DNA from: Rhodanobacteraceae bacterium
GTDB lineage: Bacteria; Pseudomonadota; Gammaproteobacteria; Xanthomonadales; SZUA-5
Direction: 5' to 3'
NCBI GenBank assembly: GCA_016713135.1
Contig: JADJPR010000012.1
Span: 1 to 64,000 of the forward strand
Length of the DNA stretch: 64,000 nucleotides
How positions within the stretch are numbered: position 1 is the stretch's first letter; every line of letters starts with the position of its first letter. This document shows positions 9,438 to 18,028 of the stretch, piece after piece. Made by a program: the position numbers and the translations under genes. Under the pieces are notes generated by a model. That model was given only the letters and a program-made list of their open reading frames with translations. It was not told where the DNA came from and did not search any database.

Positions 9438-9690
9438 GAGCAGGGGAAGGGGCACGGGAGTGAAGAAGCGGGGCAAGGGTCAGGGGGCAGGGGAAGTGGC
9501 TTTGCCGGCTGGGGGCGACCGTCGCGGGGCGTGAATTGACGCGTTCCCGGTCCGGCGCACCTCACCGGTCGTGGACTCGACAGGCCATTCCCCCTGCCCC
9601 CTGACCCTTGCCCCGCCTTTGGCTTCCCCTTGCCCCGCCTTTGGCTTCCCCTTGCCCCGCCTTTCGCTTCCCCCGCCCTTTCCCATCCCC
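9438..9690. repeat. Tandem-arm palindrome, family D (GGGGCAGGGG/AGCGGGG)
   Basis: The left arm starts right after the stop codon of the beta-helix gene (9438-9497, G-rich: aggggaaggggcacgggag, gcggggcaagggtcaggggg). After a loop of about 90 bases, the C-rich right arm runs to about 9684. The right arm has three tandem copies of a 22-base unit (cttgccccgcctttggcttc...), while the left arm has about one, so arm copy number has changed independently. It accounts for most of the 312-base gap before the kinase gene. Confidence 0.85.
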
Positions 9691-9749
9691 CAGCGCAGAC
9701 GCGCACACAATCTCCCGCATTGAACCAACTACCCGCATCGGTACCCCCA

Positions 9750-12449
9750 GTGGACACGCGCCTCGACGTTGCCGCGCTCGACGAGCACCTGGAAGCGCTG
9801 CTGGACCTGGAGCCGGCGGCGCGCCAGCAGCGGCTGGACCAACTGGCCGCGAGTGAGCCGGAGCTGGTGCCGCTGCTGCGCAAACTGCTACGGGTGGCGG
9901 CCGAGGTCGACACCATCGAGCTGCGCGGTATCGGTGGTCCGCTGCGGCTGGTGGAGGAGGAGCGCCCACCGCCGCCGATCGAGGGCTACCGCATCACGGG
10001 CGAGATCGGCCGCGGCGGCATGGCCACGGTCTACGCCGCCCTGCGCAATGTGCACGGCAGCGAGCAACCGGTGGCGATCAAGCTGTTGCGTGCGGTGCTC
10101 GGCGATTCGGTGGAGCGCGAGCGCTTCCTGACCGAGCAGCGCATCCTGGCGCGGTTGCAGCATCCGCACATCGCGCGACTGATCGAGGTCGGCAGTGTCG
10201 ACGAGCGCCCGTACATGGTGCTGGAGCAGATCGACGGCGTGCCGATCGACCAGCGTTGGCGCCCCGGCGAGGTGGCCATCGACACCGCGCTGGACGCTGC
10301 GCTGGCGATCGCCGACGCGCTGCATCACGCGCACACGCATTTTGTGGTGCACCGCGACGTCAAGCCGGAGAACGTACTGGTCGATGCGCAGGGGCGGATC
10401 CGCCTGATCGACTTCGGCATCGCCAAGCTGCTGCCGGCGTCCACCCTGATCGGCGCTGTGCGCACCGCCACCGGCGCGGTGCCGCTGACGCTGCGCTATG
10501 CCTCGCCGGAGCAGTTGCTCGGCAAGCCTGTCGGCATGGCCAGCGACCTGTACCAGCTTGGACTGCTGCTGTACCACCTGCTGACCGCAGGCTGGCCCTA
10601 CGACGAGCAGCCGGGCGACTTGCCGCTACAGCGCCTGGCACACGACCAGGTGCCGCAACTGGCGAGCCGCCAGGTGGCCGACCGCCGGCGACGACGCCAG
10701 CTGCGGGGTGACCTCGACAGCATCCTGCTGCGCTGCCTGGCGTGGAATCCGCAGGATCGCTATCCCAGCGTGCTCGCCTTCCGCGAGGACCTCGAGCGCC
10801 ACCGCCAGCAACGCCCGGTGCGCGCACGCGCGCATACCCGCGGCTACCTGCTGCGCTGCTTCGTCAGCCGCCATCGGCTGGGCGTTGCGCTCGCAAGCTC
10901 GGCGCTGCTGCTGCTGGCGCTCGGCAGCGTCGCGGCGATCGGCCTTGCGGCGCGCGCGCGCGACTACGCCGGACGCACCGAGCGCATCCTGGACAGCGTG
11001 GCGACGATGTTCGCCAGCGCCAACCCCTACGCGAGCGATCCGGGTGCGGTGACTGTGTCCGAAGTCGTAGACCGCACCTCGCAGCGCTTTCTGGCAGCCG
11101 AGGACGCCGATCCGCTGTTCCAGGTGCTGATGCTGGAGCGCCTGGCGGAGCTGCAGCGCGCGCTCGAGGACTACGCCACCGAGGGCGCGCTGGTCGCGCG
11201 TGCGCAGGCGCTCGCCGCCACCCACGACCTGGACCCCGGCATCCGCCAGCGCCTCGACGTGCAGGCGTTGGAATCGGCCTTCTCCCGCGGCGAACTGGAA
11301 CAGTTGGAGCGCGATCACGCGCGCCTGCTGCCGGGACTGGGCCGCGAAAACGCGCTACGCGCAGGCTATGTGCACGCCAAGGTGCTGATCGAACAGCAGC
11401 GACTCGACGAGGCGGAGAAGGCTTTCAGCGCTCTGTTTGCGGGACTCGCCGAGGTTGACGACCCGCTGTTCCGGCACAGTGTGCACAACAGCTACGGCAT
11501 CCTGCTGCGGCGCCTGGGCAAGGTCGACGAAGCGGTTGCCGCTTATCGCCAGTCGCTGACCTTCCTCGACCCGGCGCGGCTGGAGCACCAGGAGGCGCTG
11601 CTGACGGTGCCCGGCAACATCGCGATCGCTTATGGCGCAGCGGGGCGCTGGGCCGAGTCCGATGCCGAGTTCCGCGCGCTGCTACAGCGCGCGGAACATC
11701 AGCTGGGCGCCGACCATCCGCAGCTCGCAGTGATCGCGCGCAACTACGTCACCCTGCTGCAGCGCACCGGGCGCTTCCGCAGCGCGGCCGCGCTGGTGCA
11801 GCGCTTCCAGCCGGCGTCGGCGCGCAGCGACGACCGCCTCGCGCGCATCGGCTTCCTGCAGGCGCAGGCCAGCGCGGCGCTGTACGCCGGCGAGGATGCC
11901 ACCGCACGCGATGCCGCCATCGCGAGCGTCGAGCTGGCCATCGCGGTACACGGGAGCGCGTCGGACGCGTTGGCCAGCCCGCTGGACACGCTGACCCTGG
12001 TGCTGTTCGAACTCGGGCACCTGGCAGAAGCTGCGCGGATGGCCGCCGCGCTGCTGCCACGCGACGCGAAGCTCGCCACGCGCGCCGCCAACGTGCTCGA
12101 CCTGACCCGTGCGCTCGGCATCGACGGCACTCCGGCCCCTGTAGCCGAGACCGCCGCCCGAGGCACTCCCTGCGACCAGGCCGAGCGCGCTGCGCTGGGC
12201 GATTTCCTGCTCGGCGGCAAGGTGCAGCAGGAAGGTTCCGTTCCGCCAGAGTGCTACGCCGCCCGCGCCGCGCGGCTGGCGGCACTCGGCTGGACCTGGG
12301 ATACCGCGCCGCTGGCGCCCTTCACCCCTGAGCCATTCGACAGCCCCCTCGCCCGCGCCGCACGCGCCGGCCGGCTGCCGCAGTGGCCGCAGCCACTCGC
12401 ACCCGAGCTGGCGCGGCGGGTCGACGCCATCCTGGCTGCGCTGCGGTGA
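9750..12449 (+). CDS. Membrane Ser/Thr protein kinase with C-terminal TPR-type sensor domain
   Basis: The product is about 899 aa. The N-terminal part (residues 80-350) is a Hanks-type kinase: GEIGRGGMATVY (84-95), VAIKLL with Lys 111, HRDVKPENVLV with Asp 203 and DFGIAKLL at 221. One membrane span follows (LGVALASSALLLLALGSVAAIG, about 377-398). The rest is alpha-helical TPR-like repeats (for example RRLGKVDEAVAAYRQSL and AIAYGAAGRWAESDAEFRALL), probably periplasmic. The start is uncertain: GTG at 9750 or TTG at 9720. Earlier ATGs lie inside the repeat element. It converges on an ECF sigma factor of a type commonly paired with such kinases. Substrates are unknown. Confidence 0.9.
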   Translation: MDTRLDVAALDEHLEALLDLEPAARQQRLDQLAASEPELVPLLRKLLRVAAEVDTIELRGIGGPLRLVEEERPPPPIEGYRITGEIGRGGMATVYAALRNVHGSEQPVAIKLLRAVLGDSVERERFLTEQRILARLQHPHIARLIEVGSVDERPYMVLEQIDGVPIDQRWRPGEVAIDTALDAALAIADALHHAHTHFVVHRDVKPENVLVDAQGRIRLIDFGIAKLLPASTLIGAVRTATGAVPLTLRYASPEQLLGKPVGMASDLYQLGLLLYHLLTAGWPYDEQPGDLPLQRLAHDQVPQLASRQVADRRRRRQLRGDLDSILLRCLAWNPQDRYPSVLAFREDLERHRQQRPVRARAHTRGYLLRCFVSRHRLGVALASSALLLLALGSVAAIGLAARARDYAGRTERILDSVATMFASANPYASDPGAVTVSEVVDRTSQRFLAAEDADPLFQVLMLERLAELQRALEDYATEGALVARAQALAATHDLDPGIRQRLDVQALESAFSRGELEQLERDHARLLPGLGRENALRAGYVHAKVLIEQQRLDEAEKAFSALFAGLAEVDDPLFRHSVHNSYGILLRRLGKVDEAVAAYRQSLTFLDPARLEHQEALLTVPGNIAIAYGAAGRWAESDAEFRALLQRAEHQLGADHPQLAVIARNYVTLLQRTGRFRSAAALVQRFQPASARSDDRLARIGFLQAQASAALYAGEDATARDAAIASVELAIAVHGSASDALASPLDTLTLVLFELGHLAEAARMAAALLPRDAKLATRAANVLDLTRALGIDGTPAPVAETAARGTPCDQAERAALGDFLLGGKVQQEGSVPPECYAARAARLAALGWTWDTAPLAPFTPEPFDSPLARAARAGRLPQWPQPLAPELARRVDAILAALR

Positions 12450-12455
12450 GGCGTC

Positions 12456-12636
12456 GGGTGGTTGTGGGTTGTGGGTTGTGGGTTGTGGGCAGCAAAGCGC
12501 GCACACCGCGGCCCTGTGGGAGCCGACTCTGTCGGCGATCTTTACACCGACCGCCAGCAGAGGATCGCGGCTGAAGCCGCTCCCACTGGCTATCGGCTCG
12601 CCCGGATCTTGGCAACAACCAACAACCGACAACCGG
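12456..12636. repeat. Tandem-arm palindrome, family A, enclosing a REP-like hairpin
   Basis: The left arm 12456-12494 is five runs of the gttgtgg unit. The right arm 12610-12636 is caacaaccaacaaccgacaa. The centre repeats the REP-like hairpin of 3781-3945: ccctgtgggagccgactctg near 12512 and gatcgcggctgaagccgctc near 12563. The two centres agree closely while the arms differ in unit number. The element lies between the kinase and the convergent sigma factor. Confidence 0.85.
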
Positions 12637-12689
12637 AGGCGCGTTCACGTGCTCCAGGGAAGGGCCGGAACCCTACCGATCCACCACCA

Positions 12690-13259
12690 TCACCCCTCGA
12701 TCACCAGCAACAGCAGCGCCTTCACCCGCAGCCATTCGCGCTGCACCGTGCGTTCGGTGACGCCGAAGGTGGCGGCGATCTCGGCGCACTCCATGCCGCT
12801 GAAGATGCGGCATTCGGCGATCCGCGCCAGCCGCGGGTCGCGACGGTCCAGGTCGCTGAGCGCCTGGTCCAGCGCGGTCAGCGCCTCGGGGCCGAGCGCG
12901 AGGGACGCGCCGGGCTCGGCGCCCAGGTCTTCCAGGCTGAGCGCCGGCCCGCCGGCGCCGCGCTTGTCCGCGAGCTGCCGTCGCGCCGAGTCAACGATGA
13001 TCTGGCGCATCGCGCGGGCGCACAGCGCAAGGAAGTGCTGCCGCGTCTCGGATGTCACTGCTCCGCTGCGTGCGAGCTTGAGGTAGCACTCGTTGACCAG
13101 CAGCGTGGTCGACAGCTGGTCGCCGCGGCCATAGGCGTGCAGGCTGCGGCTGGCGACCGTCTTCAGCTCGTCGTAGGCGCTGGCGTACAGGCGGTCTCCG
13201 GCATCCTGGTCGCCGCCGGCCCAGTCCGACAGCAGTCGCGAGAATTCGGTCGCTTCCAT
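12690..13259 (-). CDS. ECF-type RNA polymerase sigma factor (TIGR02999-like subfamily)
   Basis: A sigma-70 family factor of about 189 aa that directs RNA polymerase to a specific regulon. Region 2 is seen in FSRLLSDWAGGDQDAGDRLY and LVNECYLKL, and region 4 in CRIFSGMECAEIAATFGVTERTVQREW (helix-turn-helix). The motif AMRQIIVDSARRQLADKRG is characteristic of the ECF group annotated TIGR02999, often found with Ser/Thr kinases. I set the start at ATG 13259 (MEATEFSRLL). A longer open frame adds about 26 residues without homology. No anti-sigma factor is adjacent; the convergent kinase is the likely partner, by context only. Confidence 0.85.
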   Translation of the reverse strand: MEATEFSRLLSDWAGGDQDAGDRLYASAYDELKTVASRSLHAYGRGDQLSTTLLVNECYLKLARSGAVTSETRQHFLALCARAMRQIIVDSARRQLADKRGAGGPALSLEDLGAEPGASLALGPEALTALDQALSDLDRRDPRLARIAECRIFSGMECAEIAATFGVTERTVQREWLRVKALLLLVIEG

Positions 13260-13329
13260 CGGTGGCCAGACTCCTGCGCGGGGATTGCGCGCATCTTGCC
13301 GCAGGAACGGACTTACGCGGCTGATCGTG

Positions 13330-14790
13330 TCAATCAAACCAGGTCAGCGGCAGGTCCATCGGCACGCCCGGGTGCATCAGATTGCTGCCGCTGACATTGA
13401 TCGTCACTTCGACCAGGTGCACGCCGGGCACGAGGATGCCGCCTGGCGCATCGGGCGCGCTGAGGAAGTTGGCGCTCAGCGTGCGGCTGGCCTGCGCGGC
13501 GCCGGCCGCCAGCTGCTGCATGCCCACCGCCGCAACCGGCTGGCCATCCACCCGGATGCCCAGCAAGGCCGTGGCGAAGCTGTCCGCATTGCCGGCCTGG
13601 ATCCGGGTGCGCGCATTGAACAGCACGATGCCGTCGTGCCCCGGCGGGATGGTCACCCATGCGCTGGCGAGCACCACATCGCTGCCTGCGGGCGGGCAGC
13701 TGGCCACGCCCTGGGTGGTGGCGACACAGCGCCAGGTGTAGGTGGAACAGAACTGCGGCGCCCCGCTGGTGGCCGCGCCGGACACGCCACCGCCAGCGGC
13801 ACTCAGCAGGCGTGCGCTGCCCAGGCCCCAGCACACGCCGTTCTCGTGCGGGCCGCTCGGGCTGCAGGCCTGGTCGCTGCCGAAGGCCAGCTCGCTCGCC
13901 ACCAGTTCCAGCGCACGCGACTGTCCCGGCAGCAGCCGCTGCACCCCGTGCAGCATCACGGGAGCCTGCTTCTCGGCGTCCGGGTCGATGTCGTTGACGC
14001 TCCACGAGGCGGCGTGGGTGTCCGGGCAGATGCCATCGGCGCGCAGGCCGAGGAGGGCATCGCCATGGCCATCGTCGATGCCGCTGTTGCAGGCATGGAA
14101 GGCGCGCCCGGCGGCCAGCGTGACCACATCCAGCGTGCGCGTGCCCGGGTTGCGCAGGGTGTGCGCCAGCAGCGGCAGCAGCGGGCGGTCGTCATCGCCC
14201 TCGTTGACGTCGATCCCCTGCGCCGGCGCATAGGTGGTGACATTCACATTCGCGCTGGCGCCCGGCAGCGCCTGCGACTGCAATTGCGACAGGGGCTGCA
14301 CCAATACCGAGAGCCCGCTGCCCGAGCCAATGCGGAAGCGCCCGGGCCGAGAAGGGTGCGCACTGGCGACCAGGTCCACGGTGTGCGTGCCGGCGCCGAG
14401 CACGGCATCGGCGATGACGTTGAATCCGTGCATCACCGGCCGCTGCGACGAGCCCCAGTCCATCAGCGACACCGAGGATTGCGATTCGTCACCGTCGAAG
14501 CGGATACGCAGCGCAGCCGCGGGCGCATCGACCGGGAAATGCCGGCCATCCGCCACCGCCAGCACTCGCGTCGGCGCGGTCAGGGTGAAGCTGTGCGCCA
14601 GCACCACCGTCGGCGCCGTTCCACTGATCTGCAGGTCCGCGGTCAGCCGGCGGAAACTCGACTGCGCCCGCGCGCAGGCCTCGAAGCTGTCCGCACGGAT
14701 CACATCGGGCGCGCTCAGCGGACAGGCGCACGCCGCTGCGCCGGTAAGCAACAGCGACGCGGCGATCAGCCAGGAGCGAAGGGTCGTCAT
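13330..14790 (-). CDS. Large secreted hypothetical protein
   Basis: The product is 486 aa with a signal peptide (MTTLRSWLIAASLLLTGAAACA). The mature part looks like several beta-sandwich domains rich in Asn, Thr and Gly (for example SGTAPTVVLAHSFTLTAPTRVLAV, VNVTTYAPAQGIDVNEGDDDRP, CSTYTWRCVATTQGVASCPP). There are several paired cysteines and no recognisable catalytic motif. The start at 14790 gives the signal peptide; upstream sequence is repeat-derived. It is separated from the sigma factor by 70 bases, so it may belong to the same transcript or regulon. I do not recognise the family. Confidence 0.7.
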   Translation of the reverse strand: MTTLRSWLIAASLLLTGAAACACPLSAPDVIRADSFEACARAQSSFRRLTADLQISGTAPTVVLAHSFTLTAPTRVLAVADGRHFPVDAPAAALRIRFDGDESQSSVSLMDWGSSQRPVMHGFNVIADAVLGAGTHTVDLVASAHPSRPGRFRIGSGSGLSVLVQPLSQLQSQALPGASANVNVTTYAPAQGIDVNEGDDDRPLLPLLAHTLRNPGTRTLDVVTLAAGRAFHACNSGIDDGHGDALLGLRADGICPDTHAASWSVNDIDPDAEKQAPVMLHGVQRLLPGQSRALELVASELAFGSDQACSPSGPHENGVCWGLGSARLLSAAGGGVSGAATSGAPQFCSTYTWRCVATTQGVASCPPAGSDVVLASAWVTIPPGHDGIVLFNARTRIQAGNADSFATALLGIRVDGQPVAAVGMQQLAAGAAQASRTLSANFLSAPDAPGGILVPGVHLVEVTINVSGSNLMHPGVPMDLPLTWFD

Positions 14791-14830
14791 GCGGCGGATG
14801 ATGCGACAGTCGCACGCTCGCCGGACCCTG

Positions 14831-15104
14831 TTCAACGCGGAGACGCAGAGGACGCGGAGAAAAGCATGAGAAAGCTCTTCTCTGCGTCTTTGCGTCCTGG
14901 CGCCGAGCACCGTTCAACGCGGAGACGCAAAGGACTCGGGGAGAAGCATCATGAAGCTCTTCTTTGCGTTCCTTTGCGGCCTTCGCGTCTTTGCGTTGAA
15001 CCGTTCCGGCAACAGCACCCAGCGCAGACGCAGAAGACGCGGAGAGAAGCATCCACAAGCTCTTCTCCGCGTTCCTTTGCGTCCTTGGCGTCTCCGTGTT
15101 GAAC
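14831..15104. repeat. Three adjacent tandem-arm palindromes, family C (ACGCRRAG)
   Basis: Units lie at about 14831-14899, 14912-15001 and 15018-15104. Each reads ttcaacgcggagacgcagag..., then a short centre, then the complement. The centre is conserved as gagaagcatnnnnaagctct with small changes. The outer ends GTTCAACGCGGAGACGC and GCGTTGAAC recur at other family C sites, which helps define the element boundary. The array fills the 330-base gap between two secreted-protein genes. Confidence 0.9.
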
Positions 15105-15122
15105 CGCCCGTCCGGAGCAGGC

Positions 15123-16850
15123 TCAGAGGGCGTCGTAGCTCAGCAGGTCGAACTGGATGCTGTCCGAGTCGGTGTTCTTCTGGCGCGCGACGAAGGCGTA
15201 GTTGCGTCCTTCCTCCAGCTTGGCGGTCATCATCTGCTCGACCTGCGGGTTGACGTAGAGCACCACGCGCTTGCCGTCCGCGGTCTGCATCTCCATCGCG
15301 CTGCCGCCGATGATGCCCTCGTGCACATCGTTGATGCGCAGGCCGTCGCGATCGGCCGGCTGGCGGGACACCAGCCTTCCCTGGATGCGCGCGATCTTGC
15401 GCCAGACCGGGTCGTTCTCCGGATCGTAGCCGGCTGGGTCTTCCAGCATCTTCTTCTCGGATTCGGCGGCCAGCGCCATGATCTCGTCCAGGCTCTGGAA
15501 GCGGATCGCCCACTCCCAGCTGCCGGTGTCGCGGCGGATGTGGTCGGCGGCGGAGAAGAACTGTTCGCTCCAGCCGGTCGGGCAGGTCTGGCAGGTGTCG
15601 TAGTTGTCGGCATAGTCCTGCAGGCGCTCCTTCAGGCTGTCGATGCGGTCATGGAATTCCAGGTGCACGCCGGCGCCCAGCGCGACGCCGACCTGCTTGC
15701 TGCCGGTGGCCACCACCAGCACCGCACCGTTGCCCACGTCCAGTTTGCCGACGCGCAGCTGGCGCATCATCGCCGCGGCGTAGTCGTCGGCGCTCAGGCC
15801 GTGCAGGTCCTTGACCAGCAGAGAGACGATCTCGACGCCGCTCGCCTGCGCGTGCTCGTACATCTGCTTCTCGAAGCTGGCGCGCACCGCAGGATCGAGC
15901 AGCCCGGTTTCGTCCATGACGAAGCGGTCGAACTTGGCCGGGATGGCGTTCGGGTCCGGCAGCGGCAGGGTATCGACGCGGCCAGCAGCAGCAGGCAGCG
16001 GCGCGGCAGTGTCCGGGGCCTCCACCGTCGGCTGCGCCGAGGCGATGGTCGCGGTCGCCGGCTCAGTGGTGCTGGCCGGCGGCGGCGCGGCAGGCGTGGC
16101 CGGCGCCGTGGTGGCAACCGCCTCGTCGCTGCAGTCGCTGGACTGCTGCGAGCAGGCCTGGGTCCAGCCTTCCTGGATCGCCTTGACCCGCTTGCTGCGG
16201 CCCGGATGGGTTTTGCCATCCTGCTCGGGCACCAGGGTGTTCATCGCCTTCTGCGCATCGGCGAGCATTGCGCCCATCTTGTACAGCACGAAGCCGGAGA
16301 ACTTGTCGGCCTCCAGCTCGGTCGGCGGCTGGCTGCCGCCCGGCATGATGGTGTGACCGGACAGGTGGTGCCCGATCTCGTGCGCCATGATGCTGATCGG
16401 CGCCCAGTCGTTGTTGGCGGTGGCGGCGCGCACCTCGGACATGAACTTCGGGTTGTAGGCGATCACCCGGCGCGGCAGCTTGTCCGGCCCGAGCATGATC
16501 ACCGCCGCTGCGTTCGGCACTTCGCCCTCGACCACGTCGAAATTCTGCGGCAGGCCGGTGTAACGCATGATCTGCGCGACCACATCCTTGCCGCTGGCGT
16601 TGACGCCCAGCGCGAGCTGCGAAGGGTTCACCTGCAGCGGGGAGCCGTCGTAGGAGCAGGCCTGCAGCGCCATCGCCACCTCGGCGACCATCTCGGCCTC
16701 GCTGAGTGCCTTCGCAGCCGTGCCTACCGCGGCGTCGGCCGCTTTCTGCGCGGTGTCCGCAGCCGGCGTGCCGCTGTCGCCGCAGGCAGCCAGCGCGAAC
16801 AGCACTGCGGTGTAAAGGAGGTGGCGGCGGTGGGGAGCCTGGATGTTCAT
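15123..16850 (-). CDS. Lipoprotein with M48-like zinc-peptidase motif and C-terminal TPM domain
   Basis: The product is 575 aa with a lipobox LFALAAC (Cys 23), so it is envelope-anchored. Residues about 100-190 contain MAHEIGHHLSGH (HExxH, 157-161) and downstream ELEADKFSGF, matching the zinc ligands of M48-type peptidases. A Pro/Ala/Thr-rich linker (about 245-300) leads to a domain starting FDRFVMDETGLLDPAVRASF that resembles TPM (PF04536) domains of membrane-associated proteins. The tail is predicted soluble. Joining a HExxH peptidase to a TPM domain is unusual to me. The start at 16850 gives a clean signal sequence with an AAAGGAG-type ribosome site region upstream. Substrate unknown. Confidence 0.75.
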   Translation of the reverse strand: MNIQAPHRRHLLYTAVLFALAACGDSGTPAADTAQKAADAAVGTAAKALSEAEMVAEVAMALQACSYDGSPLQVNPSQLALGVNASGKDVVAQIMRYTGLPQNFDVVEGEVPNAAAVIMLGPDKLPRRVIAYNPKFMSEVRAATANNDWAPISIMAHEIGHHLSGHTIMPGGSQPPTELEADKFSGFVLYKMGAMLADAQKAMNTLVPEQDGKTHPGRSKRVKAIQEGWTQACSQQSSDCSDEAVATTAPATPAAPPPASTTEPATATIASAQPTVEAPDTAAPLPAAAGRVDTLPLPDPNAIPAKFDRFVMDETGLLDPAVRASFEKQMYEHAQASGVEIVSLLVKDLHGLSADDYAAAMMRQLRVGKLDVGNGAVLVVATGSKQVGVALGAGVHLEFHDRIDSLKERLQDYADNYDTCQTCPTGWSEQFFSAADHIRRDTGSWEWAIRFQSLDEIMALAAESEKKMLEDPAGYDPENDPVWRKIARIQGRLVSRQPADRDGLRINDVHEGIIGGSAMEMQTADGKRVVLYVNPQVEQMMTAKLEEGRNYAFVARQKNTDSDSIQFDLLSYDAL

Positions 16851-16926
16851 GCGCGGATTCCTCGGGAGAGTGCGGAACTGGGGATGGATGGCGCGGTGCG
16901 CGCCACGCACCGGATGGCGCCGGCAA

Positions 16927-17712
16927 TCAGGCCAGCTGCGCCATCACCAGCCTGACCAGCAGCCAGGCAAAGCCGGCGAGTAGCAACCACTTGATGCCGG
17001 CGAACAGCAGCACGGCGAGCAGCAGCCGCCACCACTCGCGCTTCCAGTCGAGCAGGTAGAACTGCTGGAAGGCGATCGCGACGATCAGCATCTCCACGCC
17101 ATCCATGTACCACGGCGACCATTCCCGGTGCGCGGCGAGGAAGCCCGGATCGCGCCAGATCAATCGCGGCAGCAGGTTGACGATGTTTGCGAGGATGATC
17201 AGAAAATGGCCGTAAATCGCGAGCACCAAGTGCTCGGTGAAGTTGTAGCCGAGCCGATTGCGGAACATCAGGTTGGCGGTGACCAGGATGGCCACGATGC
17301 CGATCGAGAACGACCACTGTCCGTAGGACTGCGCCAGTTGCAGGGCGCGGCTGCTGCCGGCATCCGCGGAGTCGAGGAAGCGCGACTGCGCCAGCAGCAG
17401 CAACAGCACGCCGATCGCGATCAGCAGCAGCTTCAGCGGGTGCACGTGCTTCTTGCGCGCGCCCATGACGAACTCGCGCGCCACCTTGCCCGGCCCGATC
17501 AGCGTGCGCCAGACCGAGCGCAGCGTGGCGAAGTCGAACACCCGCACCTTGTCCCAGGCCTCGCTGGCGATGGTGTTCAGGCGGAAGCGCTCGGCGCGCT
17601 TCTGACCGCAGGCCGGGCACCAAGGCGAGTCGATCCGCTGGCCACAGTTGTGGCACTGCGGCAGGGCGAAGTGGGTGTCCGTCAGCACGGGTTCGCTGGG
17701 GGGCGGGCTCAT
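16927..17712 (-). CDS. DUF3667-type membrane protein with N-terminal zinc ribbon
   Basis: The product is 261 aa. The N-terminus carries two CxxC pairs, CHNCGQRIDSPWCPACGQKR, a zinc-ribbon signature, followed by ERFRLNTIASEAW and four to five membrane spans (LKLLLIAIGVLLLLLAQ, SIGIVAILVTANLMF, HLVLAIYGHFLIILANIV, LLLAVLLFAGIKWLLLAGF). This order matches DUF3667 proteins, whose function is unknown. I chose the ATG at 17712 (MSPPPSEPVLTD); the longer open frame upstream encodes implausible Arg-rich sequence in the divergent promoter region. Confidence 0.75.
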   Translation of the reverse strand: MSPPPSEPVLTDTHFALPQCHNCGQRIDSPWCPACGQKRAERFRLNTIASEAWDKVRVFDFATLRSVWRTLIGPGKVAREFVMGARKKHVHPLKLLLIAIGVLLLLLAQSRFLDSADAGSSRALQLAQSYGQWSFSIGIVAILVTANLMFRNRLGYNFTEHLVLAIYGHFLIILANIVNLLPRLIWRDPGFLAAHREWSPWYMDGVEMLIVAIAFQQFYLLDWKREWWRLLLAVLLFAGIKWLLLAGFAWLLVRLVMAQLA

Positions 17713-18028
17713 GGTTGGTCGTCGGGCGCTTTCCTGCGCCGCATGCGGTGGCTGAGACCCAGCTGTCTGCGAAGGAAACGTGAAGCATAGTCCTGGGCGG
17801 AACCGGAATCGTCGGGCGGTCATCCAGGCATGCGCACTCCCACGGCGTTTTCTCCGCCGCGTCGACAGCATTCGTTCAGCCAGGCGACGGGATCGCAGAT
17901 TGACTTGATCGCACCGGGCACGCGTAATCCGGCGGCACCACCCAGCAATGACGGGGCAAGATGGTCCCTTCCTCGACGGCCGCGAACCCGCTCGGCCTTG
18001 CGTCACGCGCATGCACCCGGACAGGCCG
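17713..18028. other. Divergent intergenic region between the DUF3667 gene and galE
   Basis: This gap of 316 bases has no tandem-arm palindrome and no convincing gene. It must hold the promoters for both divergent genes. The only motif I can name is a sigma-70-like box pair for galE at 17900-17928. Confidence 0.6.
17900..17928 (+). promoter_or_regulatory. Possible sigma-70 promoter for galE
   Basis: TTGACT at 17900-17905 and CGTAAT at 17923-17928 are 17 bases apart. That is five of six and four of six matches to the consensus boxes. It lies about 100 bases before the galE start, so the leader would be long. Confidence 0.35.

Noticed and set aside
9438..9690. Tandem 22-base repeats considered as a CRISPR array or coding repeats
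   Set aside because: Units abut without spacers, and they form one arm of an inverted repeat; no cas genes are present.
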